Positions 7,520 to 13,891 of a stretch of DNA of 57,157 nucleotides are shown here, one piece after another (position 1 is the stretch's first letter; each line of letters starts with the position of its first letter). Under the pieces are notes generated by a model. That model did not search any database. It was not told the DNA's origin and was given only the letters and a program-made list of their open reading frames with translations. The position numbers and the translations under genes were made by a program. The stretch is from a virus, in the IMG/VR virus record IMGVR_UViG_3300028829_000632, positions 1-57,157 of that record. One strand, written 5' to 3'.

Positions 7520-7717
7520 ATGGAATATGGTCTAGTTGCCTTCGGCATTCTTGGAATAGTTTTTCTGGCTGCTATCAGTTGCTTTGCCGTTAGTACTACT
7601 AACGAGCTGACTAGAAGTAGCAGTGATAAAAGGAATTTCAATCGAAAGATTGAGAAAGCCGCTCGTGAGGAGAGACGGCATCAGCGAGTGATGGCACAAA
7701 TCAAGGCTAATTACTAA
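7520..7717 (+). CDS. Small single-pass membrane protein (65 aa)
   Basis: Residues 5-25 form one clear hydrophobic helix, followed by a strongly charged Arg/Lys/Glu tail of ~40 residues predicted to lie in the cytoplasm. AAAGGAG precedes the ATG. No family recognised. Small early phage membrane proteins often interfere with host membrane functions or exclude other phages, but nothing here shows which. The stop lies inside hairpin copy 4. Confidence 0.75.
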   Translation: MEYGLVAFGILGIVFLAAISCFAVSTTNELTRSSSDKRNFNRKIEKAAREERRHQRVMAQIKANY

Positions 7718-7758
7718 CTACTACTTAGCTTACTTTGTAAGCAGTAGTTAGTTAATTA
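7708..7758 (+). repeat. 51-nt bulged hairpin, copy 4
   Basis: Identical to copy 3. It begins two codons before the end of the 65-aa gene, so the hairpin overlaps the coding end. It is followed by the same ACAACTTGGAGT leader as copies 2 and 5. Confidence 0.9.
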
Positions 7759-7786
7759 AGTAAACAAACAACTTGGAGTTAAAATT

Positions 7787-8071
7787 ATGACTAAGACATT
7801 CAAAGCATTTGCTGGCAAGAACTGGGTAGCCCTGACAAGCCGAGAGGCTTTCAAGGAAGCTGACAAGGCTGGTAAGCCTATCCGAATTGAGTTCGACAAT
7901 GGCTCTTTCAGAGTCATCAAGAACGCTGACAAGTTGCCAGAAGGCAAGCCAGTTGGCTTTAGCAAAGCAGCAGCAGATCGGGAAGCTGCAAAGCAGAAGA
8001 AAGTAGTTAAGCCCGAAGTTGTGGAAGCGGTAGCAACTGCTACAAAGCTATCGCAGTGGCCTTCCCACTAA
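7787..8071 (+). CDS. Early basic protein (94 aa), unknown
   Basis: The first ~60 residues look like a small alpha/beta fold. The tail from ~62 is rich in Ala, Lys and Glu and probably extended. CTTGGAGT precedes the ATG. No family recognised. The stop codon starts a long hairpin (8069-8121). Confidence 0.75.
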   Translation: MTKTFKAFAGKNWVALTSREAFKEADKAGKPIRIEFDNGSFRVIKNADKLPEGKPVGFSKAAADREAAKQKKVVKPEVVEAVATATKLSQWPSH

Positions 8072-8121
8072 ATACTTTGTGCAGGGCATAGCTAGTTGCT
8101 ATGTCTTGTGCTAAGTATTTA
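8069..8121 (+). other. Long intercistronic hairpin (24-bp stem)
   Basis: Bases 8069-8092 pair with 8098-8121, with one mismatch and four G-U pairs; the loop is TAGTT. It starts on the stop codon of the 94-aa gene, like the 51-nt hairpins, but has no ACTTA bulge. The G-U pairs show that pairing is kept at RNA level. No T-run follows, so a simple terminator is unlikely; processing or mRNA protection fits better. Confidence 0.75.
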
Positions 8122-8144
8122 TATCTTTAACAAAAGGAAATAAA

Positions 8145-8312
8145 ATGTATGATTCCAGACTTCCAAAGTGTGACCAGTGTGGTGAAGCTGCAAAAGTAAA
8201 AGATAGCGGCTTGCTATTGTGTGCGCCATGCTATATGAAAGATGCGAAGCGATCAGCCAGAACGAAGTCTGAATACGTAGCTTCCATCGTAATTGAAACA
8301 CGGAAAGGTTAA
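8145..8312 (+). CDS. Zinc-ribbon microprotein (55 aa)
   Basis: Two CxxC pairs (Cys9/12 and Cys26/29), spaced 13 residues apart, form a zinc ribbon. The C-terminal half is basic and helical. AAAGGAA precedes the ATG. Nucleic-acid or protein binding is likely from the fold; the target is unknown. It is one of four small CxxC proteins in this genome. Confidence 0.75.
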   Translation: MYDSRLPKCDQCGEAAKVKDSGLLLCAPCYMKDAKRSARTKSEYVASIVIETRKG

Positions 8313-8317
8313 AGCTA

Positions 8318-8578
8318 ATGACGACAAATAATGAAATGAAACATACAGTTTTACTGTCCTTAAAGTATCTCACAGCTTTAGTTGAAGAGAAAATTGACTT
8401 ACTAAAAGCCATAGATTGTGATACTTATGAAGATGGTAGCTATGATTTAAACGATCAGATCATGACTTTTATTAGGACTGTTCAAGAATTAAAAGCTGTA
8501 ATCAATCGTTCAGTGGCAATCGTGCCAAACGACGAACTGTACTATGCCGGGACAATATGGGACGATTACGAAGACTAA
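8318..8578 (+). CDS. Early acidic helical protein (86 aa), unknown
   Basis: Starts five bases after the zinc-ribbon gene. Acidic and mostly helical by composition, ending with WDDYED. No recognised family. The stop is the first codon of hairpin copy 5. Confidence 0.75.
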   Translation: MTTNNEMKHTVLLSLKYLTALVEEKIDLLKAIDCDTYEDGSYDLNDQIMTFIRTVQELKAVINRSVAIVPNDELYYAGTIWDDYED

Positions 8579-8626
8579 TTACTAACTACTACTTAGCTTC
8601 CTTTGGAAGCAGTAGTTAGTTAATTA
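8576..8626 (+). repeat. 51-nt bulged hairpin, copy 5
   Basis: Same as copies 2-4 except that the inner stem is GCTTCC/GGAAGC, a compensated A-T to C-G change, with loop TTT. It is followed by ACAACTTGGAGT and the DUF2958 gene. Confidence 0.9.
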
Positions 8627-8647
8627 CTACAACTTGGAGTGTTGAAA

Positions 8648-8923
8648 ATGCAGATGCTAACAAAACAGAACGAAAAAGACTTAGGCAAAAAAGTAATTAA
8701 GTTTTTTACGCCTTGGTCGAACTGGTCTTGGTATGTCACCGAAGGTGAGCAAGAAAGCAACGGCGACTGGTTGTTCTTTGGCTTTGTAGAAGGCATGGAG
8801 CGAGAATGGGGTAGCTTTAGACTGTCGGAACTTACCAGTGTAACTGGTCCGATGGGTCTCAAGATTGAACGGGACCGTTGGTTTGATACCCCGGTCACAG
8901 AATTTTCAACTGAAAACGTCTAA
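8648..8923 (+). CDS. DUF2958 family protein
   Basis: Seen: 91 aa with the family signature: KFFTPWSNWSWYVTEGE, FFGFVEGMEREWGSF, LSELTSV, GPMGLKIERD. Known: DUF2958 proteins are small, occur on plasmids and phages, and have no settled function. The ATG at 8648 lies 8 bases after GGAG; upstream GTG and TTG codons in frame sit on or too close to that site. Confidence 0.85.
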   Translation: MQMLTKQNEKDLGKKVIKFFTPWSNWSWYVTEGEQESNGDWLFFGFVEGMEREWGSFRLSELTSVTGPMGLKIERDRWFDTPVTEFSTENV

Positions 8924-8933
8924 GGAAAATCTA

Positions 8934-9563
8934 ATGTATAACCGCGACAATAAAATGATCCAGAAGTATTCCGATCAAGGTTCAACCCAAACTGCTATTG
9001 CAGCAATGTTTGTTATCTCTAGCATTAGGACTTTTACTTGGCTGTTGCCAGATATGATGGACAACTATCGTGACAAAGGTATGAAATCATTTAATACTTT
9101 AATGCCAAAACAGAAAGAGGGTATTAAATATGTAATGAAAAATAAGGAATGGCTGTACGATTTGGTGCAGAGCTACAAGGCTGGAGATATTTATCCAGAA
9201 GAGTTTCTGATATCTTTGCAGCGTATCCCGTGCATTGGCTTGGTAAAAGCAGGGTTTATCATGCAACTCACCACTGGTGAAGCTGGATGCCTTGACTGTC
9301 ACAATCTAAAGCAGTATGATGTGGACGAAAACACATTCAAAGTAAATGGAAAAGACAAGGGCAAGATAACCGCCGCTAGCTTTAACAAAGCAAGAAAGTA
9401 TCTTGCAGTGTGTAAGGAAATCGGTGGCAGTGAAGTACTTTGGAATAACTGGTGCGATCTAGTAGCAGAAAAATATCCGAAGCACTTTGAAGCTGGTGAC
9501 GATGTATCTTGGTTGCATAGCAATGCTATCATGGGAATCCATCAGACAATGGCAAGGGCATAG
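8934..9563 (+). CDS. Helix-hairpin-helix protein, DNA-glycosylase-like
   Basis: Seen: 209 aa with ATG after AAGGA. The middle contains IPCIGLVKAGF, which fits a helix-hairpin-helix turn, and 15 residues after its Ala a LDCHN segment. Known: in HhH-GPD base-excision glycosylases the order is (L)PGVGxxTA, then VDTH about 16 residues on, the Asp being catalytic. Inferred: this is a diverged member or relative; the Lys of bifunctional enzymes such as EndoIII is not at the usual place. It could repair phage DNA or act on modified bases. A non-enzymatic DNA-binding role is also possible. The C-terminal ~60 residues are unassigned. Confidence 0.55.
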   Translation: MYNRDNKMIQKYSDQGSTQTAIAAMFVISSIRTFTWLLPDMMDNYRDKGMKSFNTLMPKQKEGIKYVMKNKEWLYDLVQSYKAGDIYPEEFLISLQRIPCIGLVKAGFIMQLTTGEAGCLDCHNLKQYDVDENTFKVNGKDKGKITAASFNKARKYLAVCKEIGGSEVLWNNWCDLVAEKYPKHFEAGDDVSWLHSNAIMGIHQTMARA

Positions 9564-9566
9564 ACT

Positions 9567-9791
9567 ATGACAAGTGAAGCAATATCAATCGAACCTAATA
9601 TGTATCAAGCCATAGCTTTGAAACATGGCTTGAGACTTTGGATCAGGCATGGTATAAAAGCTAATACTAGATGGACTGTCACCAACATGCTGCGAACTGT
9701 CGGCAAGTTTACTGGTAAAAGCTATAAGCGTAGTAAGCAAGGACAGGAAGAAGCATTGGCAGATATCATTGCATTTATAGAGGGTAATTAA
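9567..9791 (+). CDS. Small basic protein (74 aa), unknown
   Basis: Helical and basic, ending just before the start of the next gene. A Lys/Arg-rich stretch (residues 45-60) might contact nucleic acid. No family recognised. Confidence 0.7.
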   Translation: MTSEAISIEPNMYQAIALKHGLRLWIRHGIKANTRWTVTNMLRTVGKFTGKSYKRSKQGQEEALADIIAFIEGN

Positions 9792-10016
9792 ATGGAAGAT
9801 TTTTCGACACTTATGTTCCATGAAATGGACGAGGACCAACACGCAGCATTTGAAGCAGCGTGGATCATAGGCTGGGCAAAAGATTTACAGGTCGAATGTG
9901 GTATGTCCGCTAAAGAAGCAGAAGAGCAAGCACCTTATGATTATGAAAAGTATCTTAATCAAGAGGGGTATACGCAACGAGACATGTACATAGAATTAAA
10001 CAGAAGTAGAGGGTAA
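9792..10016 (+). CDS. Small acidic protein (74 aa), unknown
   Basis: Directly follows the previous stop; GAGGGTAATTAA provides the ribosome-binding site inside the upstream gene end. Very acidic, with aromatic residues spread along it. Small, strongly acidic early proteins are often DNA mimics or inhibitors, but nothing specific is visible here. Confidence 0.7.
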   Translation: MEDFSTLMFHEMDEDQHAAFEAAWIIGWAKDLQVECGMSAKEAEEQAPYDYEKYLNQEGYTQRDMYIELNRSRG

Positions 10017-10020
10017 TTAA

Positions 10021-10206
10021 ATGAATGCATATGTCACAGAAAAAATATGTAAAGTTTGCAAAGGCATGACAGAACGTATGGAATACATTCTAACTGTAGA
10101 TAACACTGATATATATTACTGTGATGCCTGTGAAACTGAACACCACTCAACGCCTGTGGAGTATGTAACTCCAGAGGTTATGCTTAGTGAACTATACGGA
10201 GAATAG
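10021..10206 (+). CDS. Zinc-ribbon microprotein (61 aa)
   Basis: CKVC (Cys10/13) and CDAC (Cys34/37) form a four-Cys zinc ribbon, followed by an acidic tail. The upstream sequence AGAGGGTAATTAA matches that before the preceding gene. Probably a nucleic-acid or protein-binding module; target unknown. Confidence 0.75.
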   Translation: MNAYVTEKICKVCKGMTERMEYILTVDNTDIYYCDACETEHHSTPVEYVTPEVMLSELYGE

Positions 10207-10208
10207 CT

Positions 10209-10391
10209 ATGAAGTATGAAAGCACTGACGACCTTTCTACCCTTCAAATTCTGGAACTTAGTGAGCGTATAGCAGAAGCTATGAAAGTAAAGGATGCGTT
10301 TACTACTGAGGCAGACGTTTTTTATTTTGAAACGAATGACTATCTTGCTGAACTTACAATCAATAAAAACACCATCAATATAAAAAACTAA
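10209..10391 (+). CDS. Small acidic protein (60 aa), unknown
   Basis: Starts two bases after the upstream stop, with GGAGAA overlapping that gene end. Acidic, with a helical first half and a beta-like second half. No motif recognised. Confidence 0.65.
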   Translation: MKYESTDDLSTLQILELSERIAEAMKVKDAFTTEADVFYFETNDYLAELTINKNTINIKN

Positions 10392-10439
10392 CGGAGAATG
10401 TGTAAGCAACAGTAATTAAATTTTATAAGGAAACAAAAT

Positions 10440-10541
10440 ATGTATGATACGACGACACTAAAAGTAATTACATTAGTTATTACTACTGTGGTGATAGTGG
10501 CAGTAGTATTTGTTGTATATAAATATACAAAGGATATGTAA
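10440..10541 (+). CDS. Single-TM micropeptide (33 aa)
   Basis: ATG follows AAGGA at a normal distance. Residues 7-27 are almost entirely Val, Ile, Thr, Leu and Ala, a single membrane helix, ending in a Lys/Asp tail. The next gene starts one base after its TAA. Function unknown. Confidence 0.6.
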   Translation: MYDTTTLKVITLVITTVVIVAVVFVVYKYTKDM

Positions 10542-10542
10542 T

Positions 10543-10773
10543 ATGGCTATGTTATTTCTGTATCCCAGTAAGAAAAATATGAGAGAAAATATTGGTAAGC
10601 CCTTGAAGTATGAGGAAACATCTTTCTTTGGGCCAGAGTACTTGACCGATGGCGAATTGTATGGTAGTAATAGGCCATCAGTTACGGGTATCAAAACCGC
10701 TGAAGGTAAGAAAGCTACTGAGTTTTTTGCTCAGGTTATTATGGAAAATTCTTTAATCAAGAGGGTAATATAA
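10543..10773 (+). CDS. Small protein (76 aa), unknown
   Basis: The ATG at 10543 follows AAGGA in the end of the micropeptide gene; ATG 10549 is possible. Mixed composition with conserved-looking Gly and aromatic residues but no family recognised. It abuts the next gene with no spacer. Confidence 0.65.
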   Translation: MAMLFLYPSKKNMRENIGKPLKYEETSFFGPEYLTDGELYGSNRPSVTGIKTAEGKKATEFFAQVIMENSLIKRVI

Positions 10774-11013
10774 ATGTTTAAGACTGTGAAACTTACTGCT
10801 CGTGTCAACGCCAAGTCACCAAAGTATGGTTATGGTTTCCATTTAATTAGTAATGGGTGGCGTGTAGATGTGCCTTACCATAGCATTACAGTGTTTGGTA
10901 AGTCATCTGTGAAGCCTACCATTCGATCAAAGCGTAGCGGTCTTCGCTGGATTGTGGAGAACAATCGCTCTCGCCTTGTTCGTGTGGCGCACAATGTAGG
11001 ACAAGGAAACTAA
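10774..11013 (+). CDS. Small basic protein (79 aa), unknown
   Basis: Strongly basic (many Arg/Lys in residues 40-75), probably beta-rich. A ribosome-binding site GAGGG lies in the preceding gene end. It directly precedes tRNA-Leu. Nucleic-acid binding is plausible from charge only. Confidence 0.65.
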   Translation: MFKTVKLTARVNAKSPKYGYGFHLISNGWRVDVPYHSITVFGKSSVKPTIRSKRSGLRWIVENNRSRLVRVAHNVGQGN

Positions 11014-11022
11014 TATAAACAA

Positions 11023-11109
11023 GTGAGCGTGGTGAAATTGGTAAACACAACAGACTTAAAATCTGTCGCCAGCTATGGCTTGCGGGTTCAAGTCCCGCCG
11101 CTCACACCA
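11023..11109 (+). tRNA. tRNA-Leu (UAA)
   Basis: Acceptor arms GTGAGCG/CGCTCAC, anticodon arm ACAGA/TCTGT with loop CTTAAAA (anticodon TAA), a long variable arm (GCC..GGC) typical of leucine tRNAs, T arm GCGGG/CCCGC and an encoded CCA end. It decodes TTA, a codon favoured by AT-rich phage genes. Confidence 0.97.
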
Positions 11110-11120
11110 AAGGAAAATAA

Positions 11121-11264
11121 ATGATAAAATCTAAATCAAATACAGTTATAGAACCGACCAAGAAAAAGACAAGTATTGGTGGTAATCATGCTATGGTATC
11201 AAGTAAAACTATGAATAAGAACAGGCGCTCCCGCTACAAAAAATATAGAGGGCAGGGACGATAG
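11121..11264 (+). CDS. Small basic protein (47 aa), unknown
   Basis: ATG follows AAAGGAAAATAA soon after the tRNA. Very basic, ending in an Arg/Lys/Tyr-rich tail. No motif; nucleic-acid binding is plausible from charge. Confidence 0.55.
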   Translation: MIKSKSNTVIEPTKKKTSIGGNHAMVSSKTMNKNRRSRYKKYRGQGR

Positions 11265-11266
11265 CA

Positions 11267-11380
11267 ATGGTTGAGATACTCACTTTAATAGTAGAAGCAA
11301 CTGTGTTGCTGGGTGTCTGGGTTAATACAGTTATTAATTTAATTCTTTACAGAAAAAGGAAAAAAGATGCCAAGGTTTAG
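11267..11380 (+). CDS. Single-TM micropeptide (37 aa)
   Basis: One hydrophobic helix (about residues 4-27) followed by a Lys/Arg-rich end. It starts two bases after the upstream stop and overlaps the next gene by 14 bases. GGGCAGGGACG upstream is a weak ribosome-binding site. Function unknown. Confidence 0.5.
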   Translation: MVEILTLIVEATVLLGVWVNTVINLILYRKRKKDAKV

Positions 11381-11606
11381 AGGCTGGGTTTTTCTTGAAG
11401 ATGAGCTACCCTATATAGGATCAGGTGCTAGGCTATTAGAGGCCAAAGTAGGATGGAAATGGGTAAGAGCTAAGTCAGCTACCTATCCTATCCCACAAAA
11501 CTATTCACGCATTTCTTTAACTAAATGGAAAAATATCTTGAGGCGTACTGAAAAGCGTGGCATACCTTGGGATACAACATGGGAGACAGGCAGTGATGGC
11601 AGATAA
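11367..11606 (+). CDS. Small basic protein (79 aa), unknown
   Basis: ATG follows AAAAAGGAAAAAAG. Rich in Trp and Arg, probably a compact beta fold. No family recognised. It overlaps the following gene by 11 bases. Confidence 0.65.
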   Translation: MPRFRGWVFLEDELPYIGSGARLLEAKVGWKWVRAKSATYPIPQNYSRISLTKWKNILRRTEKRGIPWDTTWETGSDGR

Positions 11607-11832
11607 TGGTTGGAAGACCAGAGGCAGAGACATCACCAGTTTCTATGAACTGTTTGGTGCCGAGATAGAGTACAATCTAACAGAAGGTAAGAACCCTATC
11701 GTTGTAGTCTATGGTTCATTGGCAGCAGCTATAGATGCAGCGTTCCATCATGCACCTTCCAATGAGGATGCTATGTTTGTAGTTACATCGTTATTGAATA
11801 AGAAGTTAGAAGACTTGACAAAAGAAGACTGA
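11596..11832 (+). CDS. Small protein (78 aa), unknown
   Basis: Start at the ATG 11596 within the end of the previous gene, after GGAGA; an earlier in-frame start at 11557 would overlap it more deeply. Mixed alpha/beta look with a central hydrophobic strand (NPIVVVYGSL). No family recognised. Confidence 0.65.
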   Translation: MADNGWKTRGRDITSFYELFGAEIEYNLTEGKNPIVVVYGSLAAAIDAAFHHAPSNEDAMFVVTSLLNKKLEDLTKED

Positions 11833-11842
11833 TATGTATATA

Positions 11843-11919
11843 CTCCACATAGCTCAACTGGATAGAGCAACAGCCTTCTAAGCTGTAGGTTGTAGGTTCG
11901 AGTCCTACTGTGGAGGCCA
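11843..11919 (+). tRNA. tRNA-Arg (UCU)
   Basis: Acceptor arms CTCCACA/TGTGGAG, D arm GCTC/GAGC, anticodon arm ACAGC/GCTGT with loop CTTCTAA (anticodon TCT), T arm GTAGG/CCTAC and an encoded CCA. It decodes AGA, common in AT-rich phage genes and scarcer in many GC-rich hosts. Confidence 0.97.
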
Positions 11920-11926
11920 ACCAACT

Positions 11927-11977
11927 CTATTAGTAACTACTACTTAGCTTACTACGTAAGCAGTAGTTACTTAATAG
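11927..11977 (+). repeat. 51-nt bulged hairpin, copy 6 (variant)
   Basis: Base CTATT/AATAG, bulged T (11972), stem AGTAACTACT/AGTAGTTACT, bulge ACTTA (11942-11946), inner stem GCTTAC/GTAAGC and loop TAC. Relative to copy 2, three base pairs are changed on both sides and still pair. It lies 3 kb from copy 5, between tRNA-Arg and the 60-aa gene. Confidence 0.9.
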
Positions 11978-11990
11978 TAAGGAGAATGAA

Positions 11991-12173
11991 ATGTATAGTG
12001 AGACCACAAGTTTTAAGGCTAGTAAGATCGTATGTGATACCCATCGTAACCCTTCCTATACTATTACAAAGGTAACTGTTACCGATATTGAAGGCAATGA
12101 GATTGAACATAAGATTTTTCACAATGACGACATGACTGTAGAAATAGAATTAAAAGAAGAAGTATTGACATGA
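11991..12173 (+). CDS. Small protein (60 aa), unknown
   Basis: AAGGAG precedes the ATG, immediately after hairpin copy 6. Beta-rich and acidic towards the C-terminus. No family recognised. Its stop overlaps the start of the DUF1289-like gene (ATGA). Confidence 0.7.
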   Translation: MYSETTSFKASKIVCDTHRNPSYTITKVTVTDIEGNEIEHKIFHNDDMTVEIELKEEVLT

Positions 12174-12316
12174 CAACAGCATGTTGTAATGTATGTAAGC
12201 TCGACAACAATAAAGAATACTGTGTTGGATGTAACCGCACAGTTGAGGAGATACGTCTAGCAGGCGTAGAAACTAAAAACAAAAGAAAGGAAAAAGATAA
12301 TGCTAGTAAAGTATGA
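12170..12316 (+). CDS. DUF1289-like zinc microprotein (48 aa)
   Basis: Cysteines are arranged as CCNVCKLD followed nine residues later by CVGCNRTVEEI. Known: DUF1289 proteins have CxxVCxxD...CxGCxRTxxEI, found widely in proteobacteria with no firm function. Inferred: a member of that family, likely binding one metal. It overlaps both neighbours, by 4 and 17 bases. Confidence 0.65.
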   Translation: MTTACCNVCKLDNNKEYCVGCNRTVEEIRLAGVETKNKRKEKDNASKV

Positions 12317-12527
12317 TTATAGTAAAGAAGGAATCTGCACGGCAGAGGAAGCCCTGCGCCGGGTATGTAACTCTGATCTCATCGACTCATTAGAACACAT
12401 GTACGAGATGGATGGTGACATGCTCGTCTCCACATACAATAAACTAATAACTACCATGCACACCTTGATGAGGATTAAGGGGTCTCTTGACAAGGGTGGT
12501 GAGGTTATAGGTGATGACAACAACTAA
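12300..12527 (+). CDS. Small acidic helical protein (75 aa), unknown
   Basis: ATG follows AAGGAAAAAGATA within the end of the upstream gene. Largely helical with regularly spaced Leu and Met. No family recognised. It overlaps the next gene by 14 bases. Confidence 0.65.
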   Translation: MLVKYDYSKEGICTAEEALRRVCNSDLIDSLEHMYEMDGDMLVSTYNKLITTMHTLMRIKGSLDKGGEVIGDDNN

Positions 12528-12729
12528 GTTTGAAAGTAAAGAAGAAGTTTTAAAGTATCTTAATGAAGTCTATGATCCGTGGATAACTCCAGTGCTGGAA
12601 GAGTACTGTAGTGTGTCTAATGATATACAATTAGACGAGGTAAACCACTGGGTTGAGAGTGAAATTCTAATCATGGAGAATGAATATGAGCAATGGATCA
12701 ACGACACTTACATCACTCCGGGTCGATGA
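12514..12729 (+). CDS. Small acidic protein (71 aa), unknown
   Basis: The ATG at 12514 follows GAGG in the previous gene; a GTG one codon earlier is possible. Very acidic with several Trp and Tyr. No family recognised. It overlaps the next gene. Confidence 0.65.
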   Translation: MTTTKFESKEEVLKYLNEVYDPWITPVLEEYCSVSNDIQLDEVNHWVESEILIMENEYEQWINDTYITPGR

Positions 12730-12877
12730 ACTGATGGCAGAGGGTAAAGCCTCACGCCGTAAGGCATGGGTAATGAGTGAGATTTTGGATACGCTTCAGC
12801 AAGAGGGTGGCGAACGTGCAAGAGAAGAGGCACGAGAATATATAATTAAATATTGTGGTATAAAGGTAGGTGACTGA
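12686..12877 (+). CDS. Small helical protein (63 aa), unknown
   Basis: The second of two nearby ATGs (12686) is preferred because GGAG (12675-12678) is seven bases upstream of it but only one base from the first (12680). Charged helix content is high. Stop overlaps the next start (TGATG). No family recognised. Confidence 0.65.
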   Translation: MSNGSTTLTSLRVDELMAEGKASRRKAWVMSEILDTLQQEGGERAREEAREYIIKYCGIKVGD

Positions 12878-13050
12878 TGTCTGGCAATGTAATCTACCCT
12901 GAGTGGACAACCAATCCTAAACTAGATGTCCCGTGGGAATCCGTTAGAGATTTTGTATTCTCATTTGGATACAACCCTGATGATACCAAAGAGTTGGATG
13001 AGTTTATCTACAAAGCTTTTGATCTTATAGTAACTGAGGATAACCAATGA
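12877..13050 (+). CDS. Small acidic protein (57 aa), unknown
   Basis: Begins on the last base of the previous stop and ends overlapping the cupin start (ATGA). Acidic with many aromatics. No family recognised. The perfect coupling on both sides supports it as a gene despite its size. Confidence 0.6.
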   Translation: MSGNVIYPEWTTNPKLDVPWESVRDFVFSFGYNPDDTKELDEFIYKAFDLIVTEDNQ

Positions 13051-13391
13051 ACATTGAAGGGAAAGTTTGGGGAAGCACACGCCCCTTGCTGCAAACACCA
13101 GCCATTGAAATCCATGAAATTAACATTGATCTCGGTGGTTTTTGTAGCACACATACACATCAAAGTAAGATCAATGCTTTCTATGTTTTGGAAGGAGAGT
13201 TAATTATTAAACGACATAAAGACTATGGCTTGATAGACGAAACACATTTGTTTATGGGAGATATGTGTGTGGTTCCTGCTGGAGAGAAGCATTCTTTTGA
13301 AGCCTGTCAGGAAACCAAAGCCCTTGAAATTTATTGGGCAGAGCTTAACTTTAATGATATCATTAGGGACAATGTGGGTGGCGTGGTATAA
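13047..13391 (+). CDS. Cupin-fold protein
   Basis: Seen: 114 aa with cupin motif 1 (THTHQSKINAFYVLEGEL: two His and Glu-type metal ligands, then Gly) and motif 2 (GDMCVVPAGEKHSF, ending with the metal His). Known: single-domain cupins bind a metal and include isomerases, dioxygenases and sugar-binding proteins. Inferred: metal-binding cupin of unknown substrate. It is joined to the next gene by a one-base overlap, so it may work with that nuclease-like protein, or simply share its mRNA. Confidence 0.75.
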   Translation: MNIEGKVWGSTRPLLQTPAIEIHEINIDLGGFCSTHTHQSKINAFYVLEGELIIKRHKDYGLIDETHLFMGDMCVVPAGEKHSFEACQETKALEIYWAELNFNDIIRDNVGGVV

Positions 13392-13891
13392 TGAAATTTA
13401 TGGACCTGACTGATTCTGATAGAGCCTTGGCCTCTAAATTAGCAGAGGAGATGGGAGTTCTTAACAACTCTATCGAGTCAGGTGGTGGTAGTCTCGCTGG
13501 GTTCCTCGGAGAGATAGCAGCACAAAAAATATATGGCGGTGAGATACAGCACACTTATCAGTATGACCTAGTGTTGCCAGATAAAAGGACCGCCGATGTT
13601 AAAACTAAACGTACATCAGTAGCTCCCAGAGATTACTACGAGTGCTCAGTATCTAACTTCAACCCTAACCAGAAGTGTGATGTCTATATCTTTACCCGTG
13701 TATCCTATGACAACAAAAAATGCTGGGTACTGGGACACTACGATAAGAAAAAATATATAGAAGACGCACGGTTTCTTAAAAAGGGACAGACGGATGGAGA
13801 CAATAACTTTACAGTACGTGCTGATTGCTATAACCTACCCATCCTTGACCTAGAAAAATGTCCAGAGGAGCAGCCATGTCATACATTATAG
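13391..13891 (+). CDS. PD-(D/E)XK nuclease-like protein
   Basis: Seen: 166 aa. A GEIAA helix gives Glu41, YDLVLP gives Asp59 and ADVKTK gives Asp69-x-Lys71. Known: this is the core of restriction-endonuclease-like folds (E...D...(D/E)xK). Inferred: a small DNA nuclease, perhaps for host DNA breakdown or recombination. It starts one base into the cupin stop. No family name recognised. Confidence 0.6.
   Translation: MKFMDLTDSDRALASKLAEEMGVLNNSIESGGGSLAGFLGEIAAQKIYGGEIQHTYQYDLVLPDKRTADVKTKRTSVAPRDYYECSVSNFNPNQKCDVYIFTRVSYDNKKCWVLGHYDKKKYIEDARFLKKGQTDGDNNFTVRADCYNLPILDLEKCPEEQPCHTL

Noticed and set aside
6967-7758. CRISPR array
   Set aside because: The repeats are hairpins between genes with spacers that are coding and of very different length; no Cas genes are present.
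8865-8933. Upstream in-frame start of the helix-hairpin-helix gene
   Set aside because: It would overlap the DUF2958 gene by about 60 bases, and ATG 8934 follows AAGGA.
11815-11842. TTGACA, 16 bp, TATATA before tRNA-Arg
   Set aside because: The start would fall inside the tRNA (about 11849), so it cannot make the tRNA; probably chance in coding sequence.
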